This document shows, in pieces, positions 35,072 to 44,640 of a stretch of DNA of 64,000 nt; within the stretch, counting starts at the first letter, position 1, and each line of letters starts with the position of its first letter. The notes below the pieces were generated by a model, which saw only the letters and a list, made by a program, of their open reading frames with translations, had not been told where the DNA came from and made no database searches. Made by a program: the position numbers and the translations under genes. Source of the stretch: an uncultured Clostridia bacterium (lineage in GTDB: Bacteria; Bacillota; Clostridia; Christensenellales; Borkfalkiaceae); NCBI GenBank assembly GCA_944342025.1, contig CALVMD010000001.1:120109-184108 (forward strand), given 5' to 3'.

Positions 35072-36475
35072 TTGAGCGGATTTTTCGGCGTAGCATCTAA
35101 AAAAGACTGTGTGTTCGATCTGTTTTTCGGCACGGACTACCACTCGCACCTGGGCACCCGCCGCGGCGGCATGGCCGTCTGCGGAGAAAACGGGTTCGAA
35201 CGCGCCATCCACAATATCGAAAATTCCCCTTTCCGCACCAAGTTCGAGCGCGATTTCGACGAGATGAAGGGCTACATCGGCATCGGCTGCATTTCCGACA
35301 ACGAGCCGCAGCCCCTTTTGGTGCGGTCACACCTCGGCAATTTCGCCATCGCGACGGTCGGGCGGATCAATAACGAGGCGGAACTCGTAAAAAAGGCGTT
35401 TTCCGAGGGCAAGACCCACTTTTTGGAGATGAGCGGGGGCAACATCAACGCGACGGAGCTGGTCGCGTCGCTCATCGACTTCGGCTCGACCATTCCCGAA
35501 GGCATCCGCTACGCGCAGGAAGCGATCGACGGCTCGCTGTCTATCCTCATTCTCACGCAAAACGGCATTTACGCCGCGCGAGACAAGATGGGCCGCACCC
35601 CCGTCGTCATCGGCAAAAAGGCGGGCGCACACTGCGTCACCTTCGAATCGTTTGCCTACCTCAACCTCGGCTATTCGTTCATGAAAGAGCTGGGCGCGGG
35701 CGAAATCGACTTTATCACGCCCGAAAGCGTAGAAGTCATTCAAAAACCTTCCGATAAGATGAAGATCTGCACCTTCCTTTGGGTGTATTACGGAAACCCC
35801 GCCTCCGCTTACGAGGGGCTGAACGTGGAAGAGATGCGCTATAAGTGCGGCGACGCGCTGGCGCGGCGGGACGACGTTGTTGCCGACAGCGTGGCGGGTC
35901 TGCCCGATTCGGGCACGGCGCACGCGGTGGGCTATGCAAACCGCTCGGGCATTCCGCTCACGCGGCCCTTTATCAAATATACGGCGACGTGGCCGCGCTC
36001 GTTTATGCCGACCAACCAGAAGCGCCGCGACCTGATCGCGCACATGAAGCTGCTCGCCATCGATTCGCTCATCCGCGACAAGCGGCTGGTGCTCATCGAC
36101 GATTCGCTGGTGCGCGGCACGCAGATGCGCGGCACGGCGGACTTTTTGTACAAGAGCGGCGCGAAGGAACTGCACATCCGCCTTGCTTGCCCGCCCCTGC
36201 TGTACGGCTGCCCCTACCTGAATTTTTCGCGCTCGAACTCGACGATGGAACTGATCGCAAGGCGCAAGATCGCAGAGCTTGAGGGGAGCGAAGCGGAAGA
36301 GAAAGTTTTGCCGTATACCGACCCCGACTCTCCGCAGTACGCCGCTATGGTCGAGGGTATCTGCAAAGAACTGCAATTTACCTCGCTGAAATATCACCGC
36401 CTGGACGACATGATCCAATCGACGGGCCTGCCCGAATGCAAGCTATGCACCTACTGCTGGAACGGGAAGAAGTAA
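35072..36475 (+). CDS. PurF-like amidophosphoribosyltransferase paralogue without the glutaminase Cys
   Basis: 467 residues from a TTG start at 35072, which follows GGAGG at 9 bases. The PRPP motif VLIDDSLVRGTQMRG is intact in the phosphoribosyltransferase half, and the C-terminal CKLCTYC plus YGCPY cysteines suggest the 4Fe-4S cluster of clostridial-type PurF. The N-terminal domain has the Ntn-hydrolase fold (GTDYHSHLGTRRGGMAV), but where PurF has CGVFGI after cleavage this protein reads (M)SGFFGVAS, so the nucleophilic cysteine is missing. It may use free ammonia, be regulatory, or have another role. No purine genes are adjacent. Confidence 0.88.
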   Translation: MSGFFGVASKKDCVFDLFFGTDYHSHLGTRRGGMAVCGENGFERAIHNIENSPFRTKFERDFDEMKGYIGIGCISDNEPQPLLVRSHLGNFAIATVGRINNEAELVKKAFSEGKTHFLEMSGGNINATELVASLIDFGSTIPEGIRYAQEAIDGSLSILILTQNGIYAARDKMGRTPVVIGKKAGAHCVTFESFAYLNLGYSFMKELGAGEIDFITPESVEVIQKPSDKMKICTFLWVYYGNPASAYEGLNVEEMRYKCGDALARRDDVVADSVAGLPDSGTAHAVGYANRSGIPLTRPFIKYTATWPRSFMPTNQKRRDLIAHMKLLAIDSLIRDKRLVLIDDSLVRGTQMRGTADFLYKSGAKELHIRLACPPLLYGCPYLNFSRSNSTMELIARRKIAELEGSEAEEKVLPYTDPDSPQYAAMVEGICKELQFTSLKYHRLDDMIQSTGLPECKLCTYCWNGKK

Positions 36476-36500
36476 ATGTTGTAGATTGATTTCTGTGAAA

Positions 36501-36532
36501 AACAGCCCCTCATACGAGGAGCTGTTTTTTCT
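36501..36532. terminator. Bidirectional terminator between the PurF-like gene and the SipW locus
   Basis: AACAGC.CCTC, loop ATAC, GAGG.GCTGTT; T-run on the plus strand (TTTTTT) and A-run on the other side, which is a T-run for the minus-strand operon ending at 36553. Confidence 0.8.
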
Positions 36533-36552
36533 TTGCTCTTTACTTTTAATTC

Positions 36553-39500
36553 TTACGTCGTAGGCGTACTTGTCGCAATGACAATGTATTTCCGAGTATT
36601 ATCTCGGATTTCGCCTGACAGTTGCTCATAAGTACCACTAGGTGCCGAATTCCTGCCGTATGCATTGTAACCGTCATCAAGCACATCTTCCCATTCATTG
36701 ACGTAGTCAGTCCACCACTCGTCTTCCGCATCACAATAAATGCCATATCCAGCAGTTGAAACCTCAGCGGAATTAAATATACCACCAGAGAGATGAACGT
36801 TGCTATAATTCGTATTTCCGGCATTGAGGTGCAATCCGTGGCGAGCATCTTTATCAACGCCTTCCTGTTCAATTACCGTAAATTCTCCACCGCGAATATC
36901 CAAGGTACTAGCCGCCTCTCCATACCAAATACCGTTCTGATTTCCTTCAAAAGTGCCCTTATATATGGTAATGGAAGACGCTGTTCCGCCGTTTCGACCT
37001 TCAACGGTCAAAGCAGCTGAGACTCCATGTAAATATAAACTTTCCGTTCCTTGATATTCACCGTTTCCGTCGCCGCCGAAATATACCGTTGCGTTCTGAT
37101 ATACCGAAAAACCTGCTGTACCGCCAACATCAAATGTACCCGCGTAGATATTGGCGGTCGCGCGGGAACTCGTACCCATGACGAACGCGCCGCTGCCCTT
37201 TTCGCCTTGATCGCCGAATGTTCCGTTATAAATATCGACAGTACCGCCGTACATTTTAAATCCGTACGACGCCGCAGCTCCGGGCATTACGCGATCCAAT
37301 TCAGCCGAGGCATTCGTGTTGTTGTTTTCATAAGAGTCAACACCGATAAAGGTACCGCCGTGTATATCGACATCCCCGTTGCTGACGAGGATCCCGTTGC
37401 CCATATAGGCCTGATACGTTCCGTAATAAACCGTGAGCGTTGCCGTTGTGCTACTACCTACGCTGCCAACCTGCACGGCGTGACCACCCGTTCTGGGCAC
37501 GCGGTACGACCAGTTGCCGTTAAAGGGAATATAACTATCGTAAGTAGGTCTACCCCAAGATATGTCCGTTTGATATTCATCATCCCTGTCATAAACGTCA
37601 TTACCGTCAGCCGTAATCGAAAGAGTACGCGTGTCGGTGGTGCTGTCTGTTCCTAAAACGACCGTACCTCCGCCCACATACAAGCCTCCGCCTCCGCCCG
37701 TCTGCGAATCGCCCGCGCCTTCGACAACACTCTGAATTGTACCCTGTCTGATCTCGACTTTGGTATCCGCCGCAGACGAAGTTTCTACGCGCACCGCAAA
37801 GCTCTTGATACTAAAATTCTGATACAATGAATCAGCACCATAAGTATTATCGTTATAAACATACTGTTTATCATTCTCAATGCCCGTATGGGTGACGTTG
37901 AAGGTGCCGTAAGACATCAGCGAACCGCCTTCTACGGTGACGCCGTCGTAATGCGTCGTCACGTTGCTGCCCCAAATTGTATTCTGATCGATCGTTGTTG
38001 TAATATTAACGGTATTCGGAGAATTTTCCGCCCCGAGCGTAAGCGTGCCGTTGTTGACGTAAATACCGGTACCGCGCGTAGATACAAGGTCGAGATTGCC
38101 GAAAACGTTGATCGTTGCACCGCCGCGCGCCGTGATACCCAGCCCATCGGTCCGAACATCGACAGCGCCGTTGAAGATCAGCGCGGCTGTCTCGCTGTTT
38201 ACCGCATTTTCTTCTACGCTGACCGCCGTCGTCGCGAGAACGTTTGTTGTTTGCGTGTTTCCCGCAATATTTACAAATACGTCGAACGCATCAGCGACCG
38301 TGATCGAGCCGCCCGTGGAATACACGCCCGCCGCATTGGCACTGAACTGCGCGACAAAGGCGCTGTTGAGCGTGATTTTACCGCCCGCAGAGTATACGCC
38401 GTGACTGTCCGACGAACTTGTCGTCGTCACATCAAGGGGATTTTGCGCAACAAATTTGTTGGTGTAACTGTCGATCGAACGCAGGAAGCAGGTCTTACCG
38501 CTCTCATATCCCGAATACGTCGCACCCGTGATGACGACCAATTTATTAGTATAATTTTCCCGCGCCGAATCAGTCTGACTGATACTGCCGCTTTCGGCGA
38601 CGATACCGCTGACCGAGTTACCCGCCGCAAGGACATAAACTTCGCCAAGATTGATCTGAGAGTTATCCCCCGCATTCAGATAGACGCCTGCGCCACCTTC
38701 GTTCTTGGCGCCATTTACCCGCTTTTGCCCCACAAACAGCTGTGCGGCGTCCATATTGACTGTTATATTTTCCGTGCTCGCATCGTCTCTTCCTGCGTAA
38801 ACGCCATAACTGTTCACGTTTGAATCGACGTAAAAATAACTGTAACGATCGGTATCTTGCGTAAGATTTGTCGATCCGTCCGGGAAAGCATCTTTCGTTG
38901 CGCCGCCGACTGTGACCGTGCCGTTTTCGACCGAGATACCACGGCTGCCCTGATCAGGCAAAACGAAAATACAGCCTGCCACATCGATCGTGCCCGCAGA
39001 GGAACTGATTCCGTAATTCGTTGTATGAGCGCCCGCATTGCTGCCGCCGTTAAAGGTAAAGTCTGCGTTGGTGACGGTAACCCGGCCTGCATCGGCAAGC
39101 GTTGCCGCCTCGCCCACGCGCGATTCGGCGGCGGATTCTATGCCGTACATGTAAGAACCCGTAAGATCGAACGTGATCCGGCTGTCGGCAGCGCCCGTAA
39201 CTTCGAGCGTACCGCCGCTGATATTGATGATCGCGTTGTTTGCGCCCGCCGTGCCGCCCGCGTCCGACGTGGCGTCTTTCGCGCCCACCGACGCGTTTTT
39301 ATAGAAACTGCCGCCCGTCACGCGCATGGTGCCCGCGGCGACGCTGATCGTGTCGCCGACCTGAGAATAGAACGCCCCGTGCGCGATGCGGAGCGCCTCT
39401 TCAGACTCTCCTTCGGCGGTGCCGCCCGCATTCATGATCGCCATGCTCACGCACGTGCCGTTGCCGTGCGCCTCGAAGGTGCCGTTTTCCACCGCCATGT

Positions 39501-40626
39501 TGCCGCCCGTGGCGTACACGCAATAGGTATTTTCTTTTCCGAAATAAGAGGTATATCCCCCGCCGCGGACGTAGATGTTGCCTCTCTGCATCTGAATGGC
39601 GGCATAATCGGGGATTTCTGCACTGTCCGTCGGGTTTGCCGCGCCTTTGGCGTTTTTATAGCCGTAAACGGTTACGAGAAGCGTATTTTCACCCGCGGAG
39701 GTCCCCGCATAGGTCACCGCCCCCGTACTCGCGTCCTGCGTAACGTAATATTCGTAATAGAAGTCGGCGGAACCCTCGGTGGCGATGGTCGTGTTGTCGA
39801 TGTTGTCGCCCTCGAGCGTGTAATAAAGGTAAGTGTCCGCGTCGACCGTAAAGCCGCCGATCTCGGCACCGTTTTCAAAATACATGTTGCCGTTTACGAT
39901 AAAGCGGCCTGTATTGATCCGACTTGCCTCAACATTCGGCACGAGGATGGGCATAGAGGCGCTTACCCCCGCCGTATACGACGCGCCGATCTTTTCGTAA
40001 TAAGTAACGGACTGCAATTCGTAGACACCGGCGCCTGCGGGCGTGATATAACCCTGCACCTGCGCTCCCCCAACCTCAATCACGCCGCTTGCGGCATACT
40101 CGCTCTTATGTTCCGCCGCGTCGTCCGTTTCTGCCATGCTGACGCCGTTGCGCGGGCCGCTTTCGAAAAGGCCGTTGGTGACGGTGAGCGTGCCGCCGCT
40201 GATGCGCAGAACGCTGCCGACGGGATTATAAAAACCGCCGCCGCCCTTGCTGTCGGTAATGGTAAGGCGCACGCCTTCCTGAATGTCGAGCATGGGTTCG
40301 CGGTTGTTGCGCTGGATCTCGTGACCGTTCAGGTCGATCGTGAGGTCAGAATTGACGTCCGCCACGCCGCCCGTGATGACGAGAGGATTATCCACCTCGT
40401 CGGAGATCTGAATATTGGTATAGCCGTTTTCGATCGCGGTGAAAAAGTCGTCGACCGATTCGATGACGATAGACTGCGACACGACAAAATCAATATCGCC
40501 CGAAATGTCGCTGCCCGATTCGGGCTCTTTGGAATAGCGCGCCTGCGTGAGGGAAAAGCTCATCAGCGTCACGATGAGAAGGGACAAAAACACGCTGAGA
40601 AGGATGTTGCGCTTTTTTTCGCTCAT
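36553..40626 (-). CDS. Giant secreted beta-helix-like protein with SipW-type export signal
   Basis: 1357 residues. The start is MSEKKRNILLSV, a hydrophobic segment at residues about 8-28, then ARYSK, matching the style of SipW-processed proteins (as in the ARYTS of the TasA-like gene). Residues from about 90 onward are dozens of short strands of the form GGTLTVTNGLFE or GGTVDIYNGTF, typical of a parallel beta-helix/pectin-lyase-like surface protein with no catalytic residues that I can identify. No cell-wall anchor is present at the C terminus. It overlaps the previous gene by 4 bases. Its second half is much richer in AT than its first half. Confidence 0.85.
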   Translation of the reverse strand: MSEKKRNILLSVFLSLLIVTLMSFSLTQARYSKEPESGSDISGDIDFVVSQSIVIESVDDFFTAIENGYTNIQISDEVDNPLVITGGVADVNSDLTIDLNGHEIQRNNREPMLDIQEGVRLTITDSKGGGGFYNPVGSVLRISGGTLTVTNGLFESGPRNGVSMAETDDAAEHKSEYAASGVIEVGGAQVQGYITPAGAGVYELQSVTYYEKIGASYTAGVSASMPILVPNVEASRINTGRFIVNGNMYFENGAEIGGFTVDADTYLYYTLEGDNIDNTTIATEGSADFYYEYYVTQDASTGAVTYAGTSAGENTLLVTVYGYKNAKGAANPTDSAEIPDYAAIQMQRGNIYVRGGGYTSYFGKENTYCVYATGGNMAVENGTFEAHGNGTCVSMAIMNAGGTAEGESEEALRIAHGAFYSQVGDTISVAAGTMRVTGGSFYKNASVGAKDATSDAGGTAGANNAIINISGGTLEVTGAADSRITFDLTGSYMYGIESAAESRVGEAATLADAGRVTVTNADFTFNGGSNAGAHTTNYGISSSAGTIDVAGCIFVLPDQGSRGISVENGTVTVGGATKDAFPDGSTNLTQDTDRYSYFYVDSNVNSYGVYAGRDDASTENITVNMDAAQLFVGQKRVNGAKNEGGAGVYLNAGDNSQINLGEVYVLAAGNSVSGIVAESGSISQTDSARENYTNKLVVITGATYSGYESGKTCFLRSIDSYTNKFVAQNPLDVTTTSSSDSHGVYSAGGKITLNSAFVAQFSANAAGVYSTGGSITVADAFDVFVNIAGNTQTTNVLATTAVSVEENAVNSETAALIFNGAVDVRTDGLGITARGGATINVFGNLDLVSTRGTGIYVNNGTLTLGAENSPNTVNITTTIDQNTIWGSNVTTHYDGVTVEGGSLMSYGTFNVTHTGIENDKQYVYNDNTYGADSLYQNFSIKSFAVRVETSSAADTKVEIRQGTIQSVVEGAGDSQTGGGGGLYVGGGTVVLGTDSTTDTRTLSITADGNDVYDRDDEYQTDISWGRPTYDSYIPFNGNWSYRVPRTGGHAVQVGSVGSSTTATLTVYYGTYQAYMGNGILVSNGDVDIHGGTFIGVDSYENNNTNASAELDRVMPGAAASYGFKMYGGTVDIYNGTFGDQGEKGSGAFVMGTSSRATANIYAGTFDVGGTAGFSVYQNATVYFGGDGNGEYQGTESLYLHGVSAALTVEGRNGGTASSITIYKGTFEGNQNGIWYGEAASTLDIRGGEFTVIEQEGVDKDARHGLHLNAGNTNYSNVHLSGGIFNSAEVSTAGYGIYCDAEDEWWTDYVNEWEDVLDDGYNAYGRNSAPSGTYEQLSGEIRDNTRKYIVIATSTPTT

Positions 40627-42224
40627 ACGCCGTCACCCCCTTGCGAAGAAGAGCTTTCGGATGTCTGCACGAACAGCACTGTGACGCGGGAAGAATAGCT
40701 CTTGCTGAGCGATTCCACCAGACCGAACTGTCTGCCGTTCAGGCTTACCCAACCGTCATCGCCGACCGAAATGCCCGCTTCGGCATTATCCGCCGCGGAC
40801 TGATCGGCATACGCCCTGTAAAACGGATGGTCGGCAATATCCGCAAAACCGATGTAATATAAATCCGAGGCAGCGGGATTTTCGACAAAATTTGTGCAGA
40901 GCCCGTACATGCCGCCCGCCAGCTCCGCGTGCGAGGGGCGCGTTTCGGCCGCCGCGCCGCTCTTATCATAAAAGTTTTCGATCTCGTGAACGTCGATAAA
41001 ATCGGCGCCGTCTTCAGAGCTTGCCGCCGTTACGTGATAATAGCGGGTCTCAACGTCTCCCGGATATGTGCCGCCATCCACGCCGTACCTTTTTTGAATG
41101 CGGAGCGTGGTCGTTTCTCCCCTGTCGGCAAAAACGCCGTCCGACAAGGTCGCCGTCGGCGCATCCACGTCGAAATGATACCCGATCACGGTCGCATCGT
41201 TAAATGTCATCAGATTTGCGCCCGCGCTCGGTTCGGTCAGAAAACTTTCAAAACCATCTTCCCATTTCTTGCTGTAGTCCTCGCTCTCGATACGCTCGGC
41301 AAGGGAAATAAATAAGACATAAGACACCTCTTTGCCGCGGTAATCGGTCTGTCCTGCCGCGGCGGCGCTCGCAGCGCCCATGAAGGAAAGCTGATCGCCG
41401 CTGAGGTCAATATCGATGGTATAAAGGTTAATCTCCTTTTCGAGATCGATGTATAACGGCTCCTCGACGGGGCTTGTGATCTCTGCCGTTGCGGCGCCGC
41501 TTTCATCCGTGCCGCTCACGTACCTGCCGCGCGCAAAACCGACGGAATACTGCGCCGTGACTTTGTTCGACGAGATGGTGACGCGGTTGCCCGAATTTGC
41601 CGTCGCCGTGACGGTGCCGCCGTTTTCGGTCAGCCCGCCCGACATGGTAAGCGTTTCGTCCGTTCCTCCGCGCGATTCGTAATCTTTGAAATATTTCGTC
41701 TCCAGCGTTCCGCCCGACGTATAGTCGGCATAAATTTTCTGCGTGCCGGCTTCAAGCGCGTCTCCGTCCTCATAGACATACTCCCCCGAATCTCCCGAGA
41801 CCTGATAGACGAGGTTGCCGACAAGATACTGCGGCGTGACCGCGACGGGGGTATTGTTTTCATAGCTGGCCACCTGTAAAACGAGGTTTGCGGCAAGCTC
41901 TTCGGGCAAATACAGGCGGATGGTCGCCTGCAGATCGACGTCGCTGACCCTGCCGCCGTCCGTGTTGGAGATCGTAAAGCGCAGCGAACGCGCCGTACCG
42001 AGCGCCTCGCCCGTAGAGAGAAAATAATCGCCGTTGGGATAAGTGCTGGACGATAAGTCGTTGATCTCGTACGTTGCGACGAACGGAGAAAGCGCTGCGC
42101 CCGTATCGCCCGTCGTCATCGCAGAATAGCGCGAAAAAGTAACGCCCGTGAAAAGAACGCTCACGACGAGTAAATAACAAAGATAGGAAACTATGGGGAT
42201 TTTTTTAGTTTTTGTCTCTTTCAT
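40623..42224 (-). CDS. Secreted/surface protein with SipW-type signal, 533 residues
   Basis: MKETKTKKIPIVSYLCYLLV with a hydrophobic segment at residues about 9-28, then GVTFSRYSAM, the same export style as its neighbours. The body is beta-rich, with Thr/Ser/Gly-rich segments and a TasA-like first part (FVATYEINDL ... RSLRFTISNTDGG ... DLQATIRLYLPEEL). The C terminus is hydrophilic with no anchor. It overlaps the SipW gene by 20 bases upstream and the giant gene by 4 bases downstream. I infer that it is a second fibre or adaptor subunit. Confidence 0.8.
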   Translation of the reverse strand: MKETKTKKIPIVSYLCYLLVVSVLFTGVTFSRYSAMTTGDTGAALSPFVATYEINDLSSSTYPNGDYFLSTGEALGTARSLRFTISNTDGGRVSDVDLQATIRLYLPEELAANLVLQVASYENNTPVAVTPQYLVGNLVYQVSGDSGEYVYEDGDALEAGTQKIYADYTSGGTLETKYFKDYESRGGTDETLTMSGGLTENGGTVTATANSGNRVTISSNKVTAQYSVGFARGRYVSGTDESGAATAEITSPVEEPLYIDLEKEINLYTIDIDLSGDQLSFMGAASAAAAGQTDYRGKEVSYVLFISLAERIESEDYSKKWEDGFESFLTEPSAGANLMTFNDATVIGYHFDVDAPTATLSDGVFADRGETTTLRIQKRYGVDGGTYPGDVETRYYHVTAASSEDGADFIDVHEIENFYDKSGAAAETRPSHAELAGGMYGLCTNFVENPAASDLYYIGFADIADHPFYRAYADQSAADNAEAGISVGDDGWVSLNGRQFGLVESLSKSYSSRVTVLFVQTSESSSSQGGDGV

Positions 42225-42738
42225 CCTGTTTTTTCCCTATCGCGCCCGAAATGAGATCGATCGCCAGCCAGAGGACGACCACGCCCGCCAGCGCCGAGAA
42301 AAACCCCACGGGGCTCTGCAAGAACTGCACGACTGCACCGAAGCCTTTCCACACGCAGACTACCCTGCCGACAATATCGCTCTTATGAACGCTGAAATTG
42401 TCCTGCGTGTCATTTGCGTCACCCTTCGTCGCGTACGTTTCGCCCGAAACGAGGACGATGCGGTGCGTGATGTAGCCGCCTTCGTGATAAAAAGTGATAA
42501 TATCCCCGACGGAGTATTCATCCTCCGCCTTGGTGATAACAAAATCGTTGACGCTGAGCGCGTCTTCCATACTGCCCGAAACGACCACGGCACTGCCGTA
42601 ACCGAAAAATGTGGGCATGCCGTCGCCCAGCGCATAGCGGGCGACGAGCATATAAACGTTATAGACGAGCAACAATCCCATCGCCGCGGCGAGAACGCAT
42701 TTCAACGCGATCTTTGCGGCGCGAAGTACTTTTCGCAT
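42205..42738 (-). CDS. sipW: SipW-type signal peptidase I (second copy)
   Basis: 177 residues with an N-terminal membrane helix (about 10-32) and a C-terminal one (about 140-165). The catalytic Ser is in VVSGSMEDAL, and the general base is His in YITHRIV rather than the Lys of ordinary bacterial leader peptidases; this Ser/His form is the ER/SipW type. SipW enzymes process TasA-like precursors. GAAGGAT precedes the ATG. Its overlap with the 533-residue gene suggests that gene as substrate. Confidence 0.92.
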   Translation of the reverse strand: MRKVLRAAKIALKCVLAAAMGLLLVYNVYMLVARYALGDGMPTFFGYGSAVVVSGSMEDALSVNDFVITKAEDEYSVGDIITFYHEGGYITHRIVLVSGETYATKGDANDTQDNFSVHKSDIVGRVVCVWKGFGAVVQFLQSPVGFFSALAGVVVLWLAIDLISGAIGKKQDERDKN

Positions 42739-42753
42739 CCGTATCCTTCAATG

Positions 42754-44466
42754 CTATTGCCGCACGGCAGCGCTCAGCGCAATGTGCAGCGTATAAGTTG
42801 CGGCATTTTCGCCCGCTTCGGTGTCGACGGGGTCGTTGTGCCGCCAGTACCATTCGATCTCGAAGATGGTCGAAGACGATTCTTCGATCGTCATGTCCGA
42901 AACGCTCAGATCTTCCAACTCGACCCAGCCACCGTCGCCGGCAGTCCCTGCGATATACGCGCCGTCTCGTTTGAGACGATAGACAAGCTCTATATCGTAT
43001 TCATTTTCTTCGCTGAAAGAGATGGAAAAATCCAGCGCGTGCTGATTTCTGTTCTCAAAGGTGAAACGGTAAGACCCGTTCATGCCGGGCGCGATCGCCT
43101 GCTCGTCGAACTGGTCGTTGGCGAACACGGGCAGATCTTCCGATTCGTTCCATTCGGTGCCGTCTTCATGCGCGATAAAAAGCGTCGGCGCATAATCCGC
43201 AGGCCCCGATCTGCCCATGAGGTACGCGCTCAAAATAACGGAAAACGCCGTCGCGAGCGCCAAAATAATGATCAACAGCAGCAACGGCAGCCAGCGGAAA
43301 AAACGGATGGTCGCAACGTACTTATCACCGAGGGTCAGAACGTTATTGTTCTGATCGACGTACGCGGCGCGTGCGCCGTTATCGTAGAGGAACACGTTCT
43401 CCTCTTCCTTTTTAAACGTCCCGACGCTGTTGTCTTCCAGATCGTACCAAACGCTTTTGCGCACTTTGCCGATCTTATTGCCTTCGCGGTTGTAAACGCC
43501 GGCACGTTTTGGCAGTTTTACGTCGATGGCGACGAGTTCCGCCTCTTCTTCCGCCGCATAATCCGCGGGCGCCAATTCCGCTCGGACAGCGCCGCCCGCA
43601 TTCGGATCGGGCACCACCGCGACAGGGCCGCCTTCTTTTTCGACATAGACGATTTTCGTCTTCTTTTTGCGCGATTTTTTGAAAATATATGCCTGATCTT
43701 CCGGGACATACGTCTCGTCTTTAACGAAACCGTTTTGCGTGAGAACGTCGTCGATGAGTTCGATCGCGTTTTTCACCTGCCTGTCGGAAGACAGCTTGAT
43801 CATGAGGGGCACCTTTGCGTAACGCACCACCTCTGTATAGTCTTTGTGATGATATTTCTGCGGGTTATACGCTTTCGGGTCCAGCGCCAGGAACAGGCGC
43901 AGATACCCGCCGACAAGGCAAAGTTTCGCGTACAGCTTTTTGCCCGTGCCGAACGTTTCTCCGCCCGATGTAAGGCGCGCCCGCACCGCCTTCGGTTTTT
44001 TCCCCGACGAACGGTAACTTAAAAACGCATTTTTGATCGCATCGTACCTTCTGCCCGTCACATAGCCGGCGTCGCCCATGCGGACGGCAAACGTCTGCCT
44101 CTCCCCCTTGGAAGCATACGCGGGCTTTTCGTGTTCCGCTTTCGCACTGCCGTCATCTCCGGCGGCAAGCGGACTTTCCCCCTGTTCGGCAAAAACCGTC
44201 GGTTCGGACTCCCCTTCCGACGGCGCGGCATAGCCTTCCGGCGGAACGTAGCCTTCCGGAGCTGCATAACTTTCCGGCGGGGCATAGTCTTCCGGAGCGG
44301 CATAGCCTTCCGGCGGAACGTAGCCCTCCGGAGCGGCGTAACTTTCCGGCGCAGAAGTTGCCCCTTCTTCTTCGGGCACTTCCTCCCCCTGCGGCGCGGT
44401 ATTTTGCTCCTCTTCGGAAAGAGGCAAACCGTTATTCAGTTGATCATCGCGGTTTTGGTCAGCCAT
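42754..44466 (-). CDS. Single-pass membrane protein with hexapeptide-repeat tail and TasA-like outer domain
   Basis: 570 residues. Residues 1-38 are acidic; 39-80 are seven hexapeptides of type APEGYA/PPEGYV; about 120-200 is a basic domain with YVTGRRYDAIKNAFLSY and a partner-like DPKAYNPQKYHHKDYTEVVRY; 300-385 carries a domain with KRAGVYNREGNKIGKVRKSVWYDLEDN; one membrane helix lies at about 395-418. The outer part (419-570) resembles TasA-like domains (FTFENRNQHALDFSISF ... FEIEWYWRHN). It lacks the cleavable signal of its neighbours. I infer an anchor or sensor that links the surface structure to the cytosol. I chose the ATG at 44466, after GGAG. Confidence 0.75.
   Translation of the reverse strand: MADQNRDDQLNNGLPLSEEEQNTAPQGEEVPEEEGATSAPESYAAPEGYVPPEGYAAPEDYAPPESYAAPEGYVPPEGYAAPSEGESEPTVFAEQGESPLAAGDDGSAKAEHEKPAYASKGERQTFAVRMGDAGYVTGRRYDAIKNAFLSYRSSGKKPKAVRARLTSGGETFGTGKKLYAKLCLVGGYLRLFLALDPKAYNPQKYHHKDYTEVVRYAKVPLMIKLSSDRQVKNAIELIDDVLTQNGFVKDETYVPEDQAYIFKKSRKKKTKIVYVEKEGGPVAVVPDPNAGGAVRAELAPADYAAEEEAELVAIDVKLPKRAGVYNREGNKIGKVRKSVWYDLEDNSVGTFKKEEENVFLYDNGARAAYVDQNNNVLTLGDKYVATIRFFRWLPLLLLIIILALATAFSVILSAYLMGRSGPADYAPTLFIAHEDGTEWNESEDLPVFANDQFDEQAIAPGMNGSYRFTFENRNQHALDFSISFSEENEYDIELVYRLKRDGAYIAGTAGDGGWVELEDLSVSDMTIEESSSTIFEIEWYWRHNDPVDTEAGENAATYTLHIALSAAVRQ
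44227..44352 (-). repeat. Seven tandem 18-bp units encoding Pro-Glu-Tyr hexapeptides
   Basis: Seven in-frame units of 18 bases (126 bases in all) encode APESYA, APEGYV, PPEGYA, APEDYA, PPESYA, APEGYV and PPEGYA. Units 2-3 and 6-7 are nearly identical, so copy number probably changes by slippage or recombination. Confidence 0.85.
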
Positions 44467-44500
44467 ATCCTTTTTCTCCGTCACTGTATGCGCACCGCGC

Positions 44501-44530
44501 ACGGCATGCCGAAAAACTTCGGCATGCCGT
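44501..44530 (-). promoter_or_regulatory. Hairpin in the leader before the 570-residue membrane protein gene
   Basis: ACGGCATGCCGAA and TTCGGCATGCCGT form a perfect 13-bp stem with a 4-base loop, 35 bases upstream of the ATG and without a strong T-run. It may protect or separate parts of the operon mRNA. Confidence 0.5.
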
Positions 44531-44640
44531 ACGGCGGACATACGGAAACACGCGCGGCAATCCGCGCCGTTTCATCGCTTGCCCTGCCATCGTTACCACA
44601 CCTTCGCGGCACGGCAATTTTTTATTATTCTGCGTAATTT

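Noticed and set aside
38857-40698. Plus-strand reading frame of 613 codons opposite the giant surface protein gene
   Set aside because: Low-complexity Arg/Ala/Val-rich shadow; limited to the GC-rich half of the real gene, no Shine-Dalgarno site.
44227-44352. CRISPR-like short repeats
   Set aside because: The 18-bp units are directly adjacent without spacers and keep a coding frame of repeated hexapeptides.
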